Positions 8,487 through 17,554 of a stretch of 64,000 nucleotides of DNA are shown here, in pieces. The number at the start of each line of letters is the position of its first letter. The stretch's first letter is position 1. Both the position numbers and the translations under genes were made by a program. The stretch spans positions 36,258 through 100,257 of the forward strand of contig NZ_AYXG01000087.1 of NCBI RefSeq assembly GCF_000564855.1, read 5' to 3'. Under the pieces are notes generated by a model. It worked only from the letters and a program-made list of their open reading frames with translations, did not search any database and was not told the DNA's origin. This DNA is from Actinokineospora spheciospongiae. Lineage in GTDB: Bacteria; Actinomycetota; Actinomycetes; Mycobacteriales; Pseudonocardiaceae.

Positions 8487-9932
8487 CTAGTGGCCGTGCT
8501 CTGGTTCCAGTGCGTCGAGGAATGAGCGCGCCCACCGGTCGACGTCGTGGGTCAGCACTTGTCGCCGCAGCGCGCGCATCCTACGGCGACCTTCTGCTGG
8601 ATCGATCGTGAGGGCCGCGAGCATGGCGTTCTTGACACCATCGAGGTCGTGCGGGTTCACCAGGAAACTGCTCGTCAGCTCCGCGGCGGCCCCGGCGAAC
8701 TCCGAGAGCACCAGCGCCCCGCCCAGGTCGTGGCGGCAGGCCACGTACTCCTTGCAGACCAGGTTCATGCCGTCGCGCACCGGGGTCACCAGCATGACGT
8801 CGGCGGCGGCGAAGAACGCGGCCAGCTCCGCCCGCCCCACCGACTGGTGCAGGTAGTGCACGACCGGCCGCCCGACCCGGCCGAACTCGCCGTTGATCCG
8901 GCTGACGATCTGCTCGATCTCCCCGCGCATCCGCTGGTAGTGCTCGACCCGCTCGCGGCTGGGGGTGGCGAGCTGGACCATGGCCACCTCGTCCGGGTCG
9001 ACCTTGCCCTCCTGGAGCAGCTCGTGCAGGGCGTAGAGGCGGCGGTCGATGCCCTTGGTGTAGTCGAGCCGGTCCACCCCGAGGATGATCTTCTTCGGGT
9101 TCCCCAGGTCGGCCCGGACCTGCTGGGTGCGGGCGACGGTCTCCTTCTTGCGGGCCAGCGCGTCCAGCCCGGCCGAGTCGATGGAGATGGGGAACGCGCC
9201 CACCCGCACCGCCCGGTTGCCGAGCTGGATGACACCCGGCCGGGTGCGCACGCCGACCGCGCCGCGGGTCGGCTCCAGGCCGAGCAGCCGCCGGGCGAGC
9301 CAGAGGAAGTTCTGCGCGCCGCCGGGCCGGTGGAAGCCGACCAGGTCGGCGCCGAGCAGCCCGCGCACGATCTCCGCGCGCCAGGGGAGCTGCATGAACA
9401 GCTCGGTCGGCGGGAACGGGATGTGCAGGAAGAACCCGATCCGCAGGTCGGGCCGCAGGTCGCGGAGCATCGAGGGCACCAGTTGCAACTGGTAGTCCTG
9501 AATCCACACGGTCGCGCCGGGGGCGGCCACCTTCGCGCACGCCTCGGCGAAGCGGTGGTTCACCTTGACGTAGGTGTCCCACCAGCCCCGGTCGAACACG
9601 GGCGTGGCGACCACGTCGTGGTAGAGCGGCCAGAGGGTGCCGTTGGAGAAGCCCTCGTAGTAGTCGCGCACCTCGGTGGAGGTCAGCGACACCGGGTGCA
9701 GCCGCAGCCCGTCCTCGGTCAGCTCGTCGAGTTCCACGTCGGGCACGCCGGGCCAGCCCACCCAGGCGCCGCTGTGGCTGCGCAGGAACGGGGCCAGCGC
9801 GCTGACCAGGCCGCCGGGGCTGGACTTCCAGCGCTGGGTGCCGTCGGGCAGCCGTTCCAGGTCGACCGGCAACCGGTTCGCCGCGACGATGAAGTCCGCG
9901 CCGTCGGACCCGGGAGCGTTTTCGCTGCTCAC
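8487..9932 (-). CDS. otsA: Alpha,alpha-trehalose-phosphate synthase (GT20)
   Basis: Makes trehalose 6-phosphate from a nucleotide-glucose donor and glucose 6-phosphate. The GTG at 9932 is preferred to the ATG at 9989 because AGGAGG lies 10 bases upstream; this gives 481 residues, normal for the family. Visible motifs are ANRLPVD at the N-terminus, [46 protein letters not shown] (donor site) and [15 protein letters not shown] with [10 protein letters not shown] near the C-terminus. The phosphatase/GH15 gene follows after 44 bases, so the two form a trehalose unit. Confidence 0.96.
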   Translation of the reverse strand: MSSENAPGSDGADFIVAANRLPVDLERLPDGTQRWKSSPGGLVSALAPFLRSHSGAWVGWPGVPDVELDELTEDGLRLHPVSLTSTEVRDYYEGFSNGTLWPLYHDVVATPVFDRGWWDTYVKVNHRFAEACAKVAAPGATVWIQDYQLQLVPSMLRDLRPDLRIGFFLHIPFPPTELFMQLPWRAEIVRGLLGADLVGFHRPGGAQNFLWLARRLLGLEPTRGAVGVRTRPGVIQLGNRAVRVGAFPISIDSAGLDALARKKETVARTQQVRADLGNPKKIILGVDRLDYTKGIDRRLYALHELLQEGKVDPDEVAMVQLATPSRERVEHYQRMRGEIEQIVSRINGEFGRVGRPVVHYLHQSVGRAELAAFFAAADVMLVTPVRDGMNLVCKEYVACRHDLGGALVLSEFAGAAAELTSSFLVNPHDLDGVKNAMLAALTIDPAEGRRRMRALRRQVLTHDVDRWARSFLDALEPEHGH

Positions 9933-10052
9933 GCTGGACGTGCCTCCTGTCGAACCGGGGAGCTCGCTTGGCCTGTTGAGGCTAGCCAACGCGGGCCGAC
10001 CCCGCGTCCTGCGAGCGGGGCGTGAATTGGGTGCAATCTGTCACTCGACCGG

Positions 10053-11495
10053 TCACTCCAACCGGCGCCGGGTCGGCCGCAGCGGCCCGGACATGCGCGG
10101 CCCGGCCAACCGCCGCTCCAACCGCCCCAGCCCCGACCGCACCGGCTGCGCCAGGTACTCACCGAGGACGACCCCCGCCGCCAGCGCCAACGCGATCGCG
10201 GCGGCCAACATCAACGTCGGCAGCCCGCTGACGGTCCGCTCCACCGCGAGCTGGTAGAGCGCCCGGTAGGTGGTGATCCCCGGCAGCAACGGCACCATCC
10301 CCGACACGGCCACCACCAGCGGCGGCATCCCCAACCGCCGCGAGACCACCCCACCACCGAACCCGATGACCACGGCGGCCCCGGCGGAAGCGGCGATCGG
10401 CCCCGCCCCGGTCAGCGAGAGCGCCCCGAACCCCGCCGCCCCGATCCCCCCGGCCGCGGCCGAGACCACGAGCGCTCTCGGCGTCGCGTAGCTGGCCAAC
10501 CCGAAGCACCCCGAGGCCGCCGCCCCGGCCAGGGCCAGCACCGGCAGCCGCAGCGCACTGGGCGGCAGCGGATCGGCCAGGGGCGTGTACTGCATCCCGA
10601 GCGCGGTGGCGACGTTGAAGGCCAGCACGACACCCGCGATCAGCCCCGCGGTCATCAGCGAGACCTCCATGGTCCGCCCCGCCGCGGTCACGTTGTACCC
10701 GGTGATGGCGTCCTGCACGGTGGACACCACGGACAGCCCGGAGAGCAGAACGGTGATGGCAGCCGCCACCAACAACGTCGGCCGAGCCGCGGGCACCCAC
10801 CCGCTGACAAAGAGCGCGAGCGCCCCACCGGTCGCCAACGCACCCCCGACAGCCTGCTGGAAGAAGAAAGGAAGCGCCCTCCTGTTCAGAACCCGCCCCA
10901 CCCGATCCACCACCGCGGTGATCCCACCGGCGAACAACGCACTCAACAGATCCCCACCGATCAGCACGGTGACCGCCACAGCCATCCCCGCCCACGCGGC
11001 AGTGGCCATCCACCGCGGATAGGGGTGCTCAGCGGTGGTGATCCCCTCCAACTCGACGTGGGCGTCCTCCGCCGACACCCGCTGCCGGGTGATCCGCCGA
11101 ACCAGGTTCTCCACCGCGGCCAACCGCGTGTAGTCCAGGGACCGCGACCGCACCACCCGCAACGAGGTGATCGGCGGCTCCTCCGTCCCCCGCCAACACG
11201 CCACGGTGATCGACGTGAAGATCACGTCCACCTCGCAGTGCGGCAACCCGTAGGCAGCGGCCACGGCGATGATCGTCGCCGTCACGTCGGAGGCCCCGGC
11301 CCCCGACGTCATCTGCACCTCCCCGATCCGCAACGCCAGGTCCAGCACGAAGTGCACCTGCCGCTCCGCCAACTGGGCAGGCCCCTCCACCGCCTCACCC
11401 GCCACCGGAGCCACCCCACCGCCCGCCGGTCCAGCGGCCCTGTCGCGCTGCCACCACAGCCCCACCCGCCGCCCACCGCGCCCGAAGCGCCCCAC
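10053..11495 (-). CDS. ThrE-family threonine/serine exporter
   Basis: A 480-residue integral membrane protein of the ThrE family (DUF1212 plus ThrE_2), which in corynebacteria exports threonine and serine. The cytoplasmic N-terminal part contains ALRIGEVQMTSGAGASDVTATI and the ERTVxxLP-type segment; then about ten hydrophobic helices follow (for example MATAAWAGMAVAVTVLIGG, LPFFFQQAVGGALATGG, and the late GMVPLLPGITTYRALYQL motif characteristic of the family). The GTG at 11495 has GGGAGG five bases upstream. It is separated from the tRNA by a short gap and stands alone. Substrate is inferred from family. Confidence 0.88.
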   Translation of the reverse strand: MGRFGRGGRRVGLWWQRDRAAGPAGGGVAPVAGEAVEGPAQLAERQVHFVLDLALRIGEVQMTSGAGASDVTATIIAVAAAYGLPHCEVDVIFTSITVACWRGTEEPPITSLRVVRSRSLDYTRLAAVENLVRRITRQRVSAEDAHVELEGITTAEHPYPRWMATAAWAGMAVAVTVLIGGDLLSALFAGGITAVVDRVGRVLNRRALPFFFQQAVGGALATGGALALFVSGWVPAARPTLLVAAAITVLLSGLSVVSTVQDAITGYNVTAAGRTMEVSLMTAGLIAGVVLAFNVATALGMQYTPLADPLPPSALRLPVLALAGAAASGCFGLASYATPRALVVSAAAGGIGAAGFGALSLTGAGPIAASAGAAVVIGFGGGVVSRRLGMPPLVVAVSGMVPLLPGITTYRALYQLAVERTVSGLPTLMLAAAIALALAAGVVLGEYLAQPVRSGLGRLERRLAGPRMSGPLRPTRRRLE

Positions 11496-11603
11496 AACCG
11501 CCTCCCCACCCCAGCGTCACCCTCCCGGGTGACCCGGGCCGTCCAGGCGACAGTCTCCGATCCCGGCCCACCCCGCAACCGCGCGGGCTCCGGCCTTAGG
11601 ATG

Positions 11604-11629
11604 GGCGCGGCGCCCGAGGGCGCCGCGCC
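11604..11629 (+). other. GC-rich hairpin overlapping the 5' end of tRNA-Thr
   Basis: A perfect 11-bp inverted repeat, GGCGCGGCGCC (11604-11614) with its complement at 11619-11629, four-base loop CGAG. Its last three bases are the first three bases of the tRNA acceptor stem, so in the precursor the hairpin would compete with acceptor-stem pairing. It could be part of a leader structure or chance in GC-rich DNA. Confidence 0.6.
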
Positions 11630-11702
11630 GGTATAGCTCAATTGGCAGAGCACTCGCCTTGTAAGCGAAAGGTTTCGGGTTCAAGTCCCGATACCGGCTC
11701 CA
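11627..11702 (+). tRNA. tRNA-Thr (anticodon TGT)
   Basis: A 76-base cloverleaf with encoded CCA. The acceptor stem GCCGGTA (11627-11633) pairs with TACCGGC (11692-11698), discriminator T, then CCA. The D arm is GCTC-AATTGGCA-GAGC, the anticodon loop CTTGTAA holds TGT (ACA codons), and the T arm is CGGGTTCAAGTCCCG. The anticodon stem is slightly weak at its base (C opposite A). No integrase or duplicated tRNA 3' end is visible nearby. Confidence 0.95.
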
Positions 11703-11864
11703 CTGCAGGTCAGAGTCGGTACCGCTCGGGCTGGCGGATGTTGTCGACAAGCCGGGAGCAGGCGGCGTCGTTGACGGTGACAATCCGCTGTCGGCTACCG
11801 AGCGAAGATCGTTCGGCCCCCTCGTGTCACGGCGCTCCAGCCAGATCCGGCCCCCTCGACGTGC

Positions 11865-14774
11865 CTACCTCCACGTCGGGTCGCGATTCGACCTCCGGCG
11901 GCTCTGGTCGCCGGTCACCGCGTCGAGCACGGCCTGCACAGCGTCGGCGCGCTCGGGCAGATCGATGGCCCGCCACAGCTCGACCGCCGAGCCCAGGTGA
12001 CGCTGGGCCGCGGCGGCGTCACCGAGCTCGCTCTCGAGTTCGCCGAGCTGCTGCCAGCACGCGGCCTCGTTGCTGCGGTCGCCGTTGAGGCGGAAGACGA
12101 GTGCCGCGCGCTGGAGGGCCGACTCCGCACGGGAACGGTCACCGAGCTCCGCGTAGATCGTGCCGAGCCGTTGGTCGGTGTAGGCACCGCACCGCTCGTC
12201 GCTGATCTCGTTGAAGATCGTCAACGCTTCGGTGAGGTCGCGCAGCGCGGCCGGGGTGTCGCCGATGCCCAGGTGGTACCGGCTGAGCGTGCGGAGGATC
12301 ACCGCCTGCCGGTGGCGGTCGCCGAGGTGCCGGGCGATCCGCAGGCCGTCCTCGATCCACAGACCCGCGTCGTCGGAGCCCCGCTCGAAGCCGATGATGC
12401 CGATGGCGGTCCGGATCTGCGCTTCCGCCTGCCGGTGCCCGGCGGCGACCAAGTGGGCCAGCGCTTCCTCGTCGAAGGCCAGCGCCTCGTCGAGTTCGCC
12501 GCGGACGCGGTGCACGGTGCCCAGGCTCGCCAACGCGAGTCCTTCGCCGCGTCGATCGCCGGTGGTCCGGTACAGCTCCACGCACCGGCGCAGGTCCTGG
12601 CGGGCTTCGTCCACCTCGTCGAGGTAGATGTGCACCTGGCCCAGTCCTTGCAGCAAAGCCGCTTCGCCGTGGGTGTCACCTGCCGCTGTGGCCGCTGCCA
12701 ATGCGAGCCGGTGGCTGTGGTTCCAGTCCTGGTAGAGGCTGCGGTGGTCGTAGTACGGCACCGCGGCGACCGCCAACTCCCACGCGAGTTCGGCGAAGCC
12801 CCATTCGGCCGCGAGTTCGATCGCGCGCAGCAGCGTCCCGCGCTCGGCGTCGAACCAGGCGAGGGGATCGACGACCCGGTGATCCGGGCTCCAGCGCGGT
12901 GAACGGCCCGGTGTCGGCCGGAAGAGGCTGGGGTAGAACAAGTCCCGGGCTTGCTCTGCGAGGGCGAGCCAGGCCGAGATGACCCGTTCCACCGCCGCCC
13001 GGCGTTCCGCGACCGGGTAGTTGCCCGATGCGCCTTCCGTCGCGTAGGCGCGCAGCAGGTCGTGCAGTCGATACCGCGGCTGGCCCGCGGAGTCGGTGGT
13101 CACCAGGCGTACGAGGTAGGCGTCGACCAGGGCGTCCAGCACGTCGTGCGCCACCCGTCCACCGAGCAGCGGGCCGATCACCCACGCGGGCAGTGTTTCC
13201 GCGCCCAGCAACCCCAGCAGCCGGAACGCCCGGACGGATTCCTCGGGGAGCTGGCGAAGGCTGAGGTCGAAATTGGCTCGCACGTCGAGGTCGCCGACCC
13301 GCAACTCGCGCAGGCGCCGGGATTCGTCCTCCAAGCGGTCGCGCAGCACCCGCAGGGTCCACCCGCGCCTGCCCGCGAGCTTCGCGCCTGCGATCCGGAT
13401 GGCCAGCGGGAGGTGCCCGCACAGCTCGACGATCGCATCGGCCGCCTCCGGTTCCCGCCCGACGCGCTCCGCGCCTGCGATGCGGGCCAGCAGGTCACGG
13501 GCATCGCGCGGGGACAACACGTCCAGCTCGACGTGCTCGGCACCGGCCAGGTCCGCCAGCCGGTGCCGACTCGTGATCACCACCGCGCAACCGCCGGACG
13601 GCGGCAGCAGCGGCCGGACCTGCTGGGCGCAGGCCGCGTCGTCGAGCAACACCAGCAGGCGGCGGTCGGCCAACCGTGACCGGTAGAGGGCGGCTCGTTC
13701 GTGCAGACCGGCGGGCATGACCGCGTCCGTGACGCCGAGGGCGCGCAGCAACTCGGCCAGCATCGGCGCCGGGTCCCGGGGCACCTCGGACGTGCCTGCG
13801 AGGTCGAGGTGGAGCTGGCCGTCCGGGTAGCCGTCCCGTACCTGGTGGAGCGCGCGCACCGCGAGCGTCGACTTCCCGGTCCCGGGCGCGCCGACGATCA
13901 CCACCACCGGGCGCTCGCCCAGCAGCCCCAGCAGCTCGCCCAGCGGCTCGGCGTGCCCGGTGAAGTCCGGGATGTCCGCGGGCAACTGGGCGATCGGCCG
14001 CTGCTGCCCGGCCGTGGCGACCCAGTCCAGTGCGGGGTCCGCGCGCAGGATCTGCGCGTGCACACGCCGCAGCCCGGGCCCGGGGTCGGCGCCGAGCTCG
14101 TCGGCCAGCAGTCGCCGGACGTCGTGGAACACCGCGAGCGCGTCGCCTTGGCGCCCGCTGCGGTAGAGCGCGATCATGAGCAGCTCCCGCGCGCGTTCGC
14201 GGTACGGGTGCTCCTCGGCGAGCCGGAACAGCTCGGGGACGGCCAGCGCGTGCTCGCCGCGCAGCAGGTCGAGCTCGGAGAGGTCCTCGAGTGCACCACA
14301 CCGGTACTCGGCGAGCCGGGCGCGTTCGGTGGTGGCCGCGGGCGTGTCGATGCCGCTGAAGGCAGGCCCGCGCCACAACTTCACGGCCTCGGCGAGGTGC
14401 TGCCGGGCCGCGGTGAGATCACCGTCGCTCTTCGTTTCGCGCGCCCGGACGAGGCGGGAGGCGAACTGATCGCTGTCCAGTTGGTCGGGGGCCACCCGCA
14501 ACAGGTAACCGGTGCCGATCGTCTGCAGTGAACCGCGATCGAGCCGCAGCGATCTGCGCACGTCACCGACGTACTTCTGGACGAGGTTCACCGCGCTCCT
14601 CGGTGGGTTCCCGTCCCAGGCGCCCTCGATGATCCGCTGGCGGTCCACTCGCTGGTTGGCGTGCAGCAACAGCACCCCGAGCACACGCAGGCACTTGCCG
14701 GAGCCGACCTCGACCGTGTCCACCCCACGCCAGACCACGACCGGGCCGAGCACGCCGAACCGAACACCAGGCAC
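11865..14774 (-). CDS. AfsR-like SARP regulator (wHTH-BTAD-NB-ARC-TPR)
   Basis: A large transcriptional activator of the AfsR type. From the GTG at 14774 (GGGGAGG upstream) it has 969 residues: a winged-helix OmpR-like domain (residues 1-95, with LGVLLLHANQRVDRQRIIEGAW and a VQKYVGDVRRSL recognition helix), a BTAD domain (about 100-250, ending ELGADPGPGLRRVH), an NB-ARC ATPase with Walker A GAPGTGKSTL and Walker B RRLLVLLDDA, and a C-terminal TPR array (from about residue 640). The open frame continues upstream to 15044, but that extension is compositionally unlike a domain and would overlap the divergent gene. It faces a small secreted-protein gene across 128 bases that carry 11-bp-spaced direct repeats. 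Target pathway is unknown. Confidence 0.9.
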   Translation of the reverse strand: MPGVRFGVLGPVVVWRGVDTVEVGSGKCLRVLGVLLLHANQRVDRQRIIEGAWDGNPPRSAVNLVQKYVGDVRRSLRLDRGSLQTIGTGYLLRVAPDQLDSDQFASRLVRARETKSDGDLTAARQHLAEAVKLWRGPAFSGIDTPAATTERARLAEYRCGALEDLSELDLLRGEHALAVPELFRLAEEHPYRERARELLMIALYRSGRQGDALAVFHDVRRLLADELGADPGPGLRRVHAQILRADPALDWVATAGQQRPIAQLPADIPDFTGHAEPLGELLGLLGERPVVVIVGAPGTGKSTLAVRALHQVRDGYPDGQLHLDLAGTSEVPRDPAPMLAELLRALGVTDAVMPAGLHERAALYRSRLADRRLLVLLDDAACAQQVRPLLPPSGGCAVVITSRHRLADLAGAEHVELDVLSPRDARDLLARIAGAERVGREPEAADAIVELCGHLPLAIRIAGAKLAGRRGWTLRVLRDRLEDESRRLRELRVGDLDVRANFDLSLRQLPEESVRAFRLLGLLGAETLPAWVIGPLLGGRVAHDVLDALVDAYLVRLVTTDSAGQPRYRLHDLLRAYATEGASGNYPVAERRAAVERVISAWLALAEQARDLFYPSLFRPTPGRSPRWSPDHRVVDPLAWFDAERGTLLRAIELAAEWGFAELAWELAVAAVPYYDHRSLYQDWNHSHRLALAAATAAGDTHGEAALLQGLGQVHIYLDEVDEARQDLRRCVELYRTTGDRRGEGLALASLGTVHRVRGELDEALAFDEEALAHLVAAGHRQAEAQIRTAIGIIGFERGSDDAGLWIEDGLRIARHLGDRHRQAVILRTLSRYHLGIGDTPAALRDLTEALTIFNEISDERCGAYTDQRLGTIYAELGDRSRAESALQRAALVFRLNGDRSNEAACWQQLGELESELGDAAAAQRHLGSAVELWRAIDLPERADAVQAVLDAVTGDQSRRRSNRDPTWR

Positions 14775-14827
14775 GCAAACACCCCCTCCCCGGCTCGATC
14801 GTACCTCTGACCAGTTACTTTCCGTAG

Positions 14828-14847
14828 GACTGCAGTACGACTGCAGT
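14828..14847. promoter_or_regulatory. Direct repeats with 11-bp period, candidate SARP operator
   Basis: GACTGCAGT occurs at 14828-14836 and again at 14839-14847, one helical turn apart, in the region between the SARP gene and the divergent secreted-protein gene. Direct repeats at 11-bp spacing are the known DNA target layout of SARP proteins. A third weaker copy (AACACTGCG) starts at 14849. The sequence element is seen; regulation is inferred. Confidence 0.5.
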
Positions 14848-14902
14848 GAACACTGCGAGCCTTTCGTCGTCAGCCGACACGTGGTGACGAAAGGGGAGAT
14901 CC

Positions 14903-15379
14903 ATGATGGGAATCGACGCGAAGGCACGCCGCTCAGGTGGCTGGAGGGCAGGCGAGCCGGTCCGCCGGGCGAAGGCGTACGCCACCGTGACCGCGGTCGT
15001 GGCGGCGACCGTTCTGGCCGGGGCACCGGTCGCGACCGCGACACCCCTCACGACCACCGCGGACCCGTCCAGCTCGATCGATCCGATCCTCCGCTACGGC
15101 GCGACCTACGCCCTCGGCAAGCTGCGCTGGCATCAACGATCCGTCGACGTCGACTACTCGTTCAAGGCGAGCAACTGCCGTCGGCTCTACGCCTGGGGTT
15201 ACGACGCCAATGGCAACGAATGGCCGCCGAGGAGCACCAGTCTGCACTGCAACGACGTGTCCACCGACACCATCAACGTGCCCGTCGACATCGCGGGCGG
15301 CCCGCGCTACGTCATCCTCTGCTTCAGGGACGAGAACGACACCTACGACCTCGTCTGCGAGGGCTACGCGCATCCCTGA
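14903..15379 (+). CDS. Small secreted four-cysteine protein, unknown function
   Basis: A 158-residue exported protein. A basic N-terminus with VRRAKAYATV, a hydrophobic stretch (TAVVAATVLAGA) and an AxA-type site (PVATA) form a signal peptide of about 47 residues. The mature part of about 110 residues holds exactly four cysteines (NCRR, HCND, LCFR, VCEG), which could form two disulfides, and is rich in aromatic residues and short beta-like segments. AAGGGGAG lies just upstream; two ATGs at 14903 and 14906 are both possible starts. I do not recognise a family. It is divergent from the SARP gene, which may control it through the 11-bp repeats. Confidence 0.75.
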   Translation: MMGIDAKARRSGGWRAGEPVRRAKAYATVTAVVAATVLAGAPVATATPLTTTADPSSSIDPILRYGATYALGKLRWHQRSVDVDYSFKASNCRRLYAWGYDANGNEWPPRSTSLHCNDVSTDTINVPVDIAGGPRYVILCFRDENDTYDLVCEGYAHP

Positions 15380-15661
15380 CCGGTCCTTGGTGCCAGCCGG
15401 GGCCGAAACCGTGTGAAGATCAACTCCAGGCCGTTCGCCCCATCGCTCCACGCGCGCTCCCGCGCGCCCCGCCCACCGCTCCCAGCGCTTGGTTCCGCAG
15501 ATCACCGCGTGTGTCGAGGGCACCCCCGGTCCACGGGGGACGCACTCTTTCGATCACAGTGCGGTGCGGTGCTCGCGGATTGGGGTACCCCAGGTAGTGG
15601 CGGTGTGCAACATTCTTGCGGGTGCGGGCGGTGTCGTCCGCGGGAGCGGGTGGAGGTCGGC

Positions 15662-16453
15662 GTGAGCGTTCCGGTCATTCGGGTGGGGGCCGCGACTGAT
15701 GTGGGGTTGGTGCGCGCCGCCAATGAGGACTGCTTCCTGGCGGAGGGGCGGGTGTTCGCCGTCGCCGATGGGATGGGTGGGCACGCGGCGGGGGACGTGG
15801 CCAGTCGGATGGCGGTGGACGGGCTGCGCGAGCTGGACGTGGAGCGGGTGGTGCGGGGGGAGGACGTGCGGGCGCGGCTCGTGCGGGTGAACGCGGACAT
15901 CGTGGCCGCCGCGGAGCGGCACCCGGAGCAGGCGGGGATGGGGACGACCGTCACCGGGGTGTGCCTCGCCGACGTGGACGGGGAGGCTCGGTGGGTGGTG
16001 TTCAACATCGGGGACTCGCGGGTCTACCGGTACGCCGACGGTGGGTTGGAGCAGTTGACCAGGGACCACTCCGAGGTCGCCGAGATGGTGGCCGCCGGGC
16101 GGTTGAGCCCGGAGGAGGCGGCGGTGCACGCGCGGCGCAACGTCGTGACCCGGGCGTTGGGGTCGGACGCGCCCCCGGAGCCCGATCTCTGGCCGCGGAC
16201 GCCCGTGGTGGGGGAGCGGTTCCTGATCTGCTCCGACGGGCTGACCGGGGAGGTCGCCGATCAGGACATCGCGGCCGTTCTCGGTGAGGTCGTCAACCCG
16301 CAGGAGGCCGCGGACAGGCTGGTGGACGCCGCGTTGGCCGCCGGGGGGCGGGACAACGTGACCGTTGTGCTGGTCGACCACGTGGCGTCGGAATCCGGTG
16401 CGGCGGCGGAAGCCGACCAGGTGACGGAGGCCATCCCGCTCGCGCAACGGTGA
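15662..16453 (+). CDS. PP2C-type serine/threonine protein phosphatase
   Basis: A 263-residue metal-dependent phosphatase. The GTG at 15662 with GGAGG five bases upstream is chosen over the open-frame start at 15413. Motifs of the bacterial PP2C (PstP/PrpC-like) fold are RAANEDCFL (Asp metal ligand), VADGMGGHAAGDVAS, GMGTTVTGV, NIGDSRVYRY, LTRDHS, ICSDGLTGEV and GGRDNVTVVLV. No membrane segment is present, so unlike PstP it is soluble. No kinase is adjacent. The 282-base region before it (15380-15661) contains no recognised element beyond the ribosome binding site. Codon third positions are more often G than C here, unlike the radA or otsA genes. Confidence 0.93.
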   Translation: MSVPVIRVGAATDVGLVRAANEDCFLAEGRVFAVADGMGGHAAGDVASRMAVDGLRELDVERVVRGEDVRARLVRVNADIVAAAERHPEQAGMGTTVTGVCLADVDGEARWVVFNIGDSRVYRYADGGLEQLTRDHSEVAEMVAAGRLSPEEAAVHARRNVVTRALGSDAPPEPDLWPRTPVVGERFLICSDGLTGEVADQDIAAVLGEVVNPQEAADRLVDAALAAGGRDNVTVVLVDHVASESGAAAEADQVTEAIPLAQR

Positions 16454-16472
16454 CACCGCGGGTTCGGGGCGG

Positions 16473-17384
16473 TCAGCGCAGGGAGATGACGACCTTGCCC
16501 TTGGCGTGGCCCACCTCGACCGCGGCCACCGCCTTCTCCGCCTCCTCGAACGGCACGACGTCCTCGACCCTGGGGTCCAGCTTCCCCTCGGCGACGTGAC
16601 CCGCGACGATCGCCAGCACCCGCGCGGTCCGGTCGCGCTCGACCATCACCCCGCCGAACTCGGCCGCGGTGGCCGGGTCGCCCGCGGTGACGATCGGGCC
16701 GCCGTCGAGCAGGGGGGCGACCGCCCGCAGGCCGTCGCCGCCCGCCAGGTCGAAGATGGCGTCGACCTTCGGCAGCAGGTCGTGCACGCGCTGGACGATG
16801 CCGGGGCCGTACTCGACGAAGATCGCGCCCAGTGACTCGATCAGCTCGCGCTTGTCCGGGCCTGCCACGCCGACGACCGTGAGCCCCTGGTCCCGGGCGA
16901 GTTGCGCGGTGGCGACCCCGACGCCGCCGCTGGCGCCGTTGATCAGGAGGGTCTGACCTTCCTCGAGGCCCAGTTGGACCAGCGCGTCGTACGCCGTGGC
17001 GGCGGCGACCGGGAGGGTGGCGGCGTCGGTGAAGGAGACGTGCGGGGGTTTGTGCGCGGTGGCGGCTGCCGTGGTCAGCGCGAACTCGGCGTAGGCGCCG
17101 GAGTCGGGGGCGGTGCTGCCGAACACCTCGTCGCCCACGGCGAAGCCCTCGACGTCCTTGCCGACCGCGCGGACCACGCCCGAGACCTCGGTGCCGAGGA
17201 CGGCGGGCAGTTCCAGGGGGCGCACGTCCTTCATGTGCCCGGCGCGGATCTTCCAGTCGACCGGGTTCACCCCGGCCGCGGCGACCTCGACCAGCAGTTC
17301 ACCGGCCATCGGCTCCACCGGGTCCAGGTCGAGGTATTCCTGGACCTCGGGGCCCCCGTACTCGCGGAATCCGTATGCCCTCAT
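16473..17384 (-). CDS. NADP-dependent quinone oxidoreductase-like MDR enzyme
   Basis: A zinc-free medium-chain dehydrogenase/reductase of 303 residues, beginning MRAYGFREYGGPEVQEYLDL. The GroES-like N-terminal domain has GVNPVDWKIRAG, and the Rossmann domain has LLINGASGGVGVATAQLA (NADPH site) around residues 140-157. The C-terminal ending KAVAAVEVGHAKGKVVISL is typical of the group. The ATG at 17384 is chosen because AGGAG precedes it and the upstream extension lacks family similarity. Convergent with the phosphatase gene, 19 bases apart. Substrate unknown. Confidence 0.9.
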   Translation of the reverse strand: MRAYGFREYGGPEVQEYLDLDPVEPMAGELLVEVAAAGVNPVDWKIRAGHMKDVRPLELPAVLGTEVSGVVRAVGKDVEGFAVGDEVFGSTAPDSGAYAEFALTTAAATAHKPPHVSFTDAATLPVAAATAYDALVQLGLEEGQTLLINGASGGVGVATAQLARDQGLTVVGVAGPDKRELIESLGAIFVEYGPGIVQRVHDLLPKVDAIFDLAGGDGLRAVAPLLDGGPIVTAGDPATAAEFGGVMVERDRTARVLAIVAGHVAEGKLDPRVEDVVPFEEAEKAVAAVEVGHAKGKVVISLR

Positions 17385-17489
17385 GACACTCCTCTGCGCA
17401 GGCGATCGGGTGGGCGATGCCCTGGGCCTACCCGCGCGGACCACGCCCACACACCGCTCACCCGGGCGCGGAAACTTTTTTCGACCGGG

Positions 17490-17517
17490 TGTCGATTCCG
17501 GGGGTGGCTCGTTCGAC
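17490..17517 (+). promoter_or_regulatory. ECF42-type promoter upstream of the DGPF gene
   Basis: TGTCGA at 17490-17495 and CGAC at 17514-17517 with an 18-base spacer precede the YCII/DGPF gene. This matches the -35 (TGTCGA) and -10 (CGA-like) described for ECF42 sigma factors, and an ECF42 gene is the second gene of the unit, so autoregulation is likely (inference). Confidence 0.65.
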
Positions 17518-17554
17518 GCGTCAGTGTTCGAGCCACACGATCGAGGAGAGCGAC

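Noticed and set aside
11627..11702. tRNA-Thr as an integration site for a mobile element covering 11.7-16.5 kb
   Set aside because: No integrase, no excisionase and no second copy of the tRNA 3' end were found.
14775..15044. N-terminal extension of the first SARP open frame
   Set aside because: It precedes the normal start of a SARP winged-helix domain, overlaps the divergent gene, and the GTG at 14774 has a good ribosome binding site.
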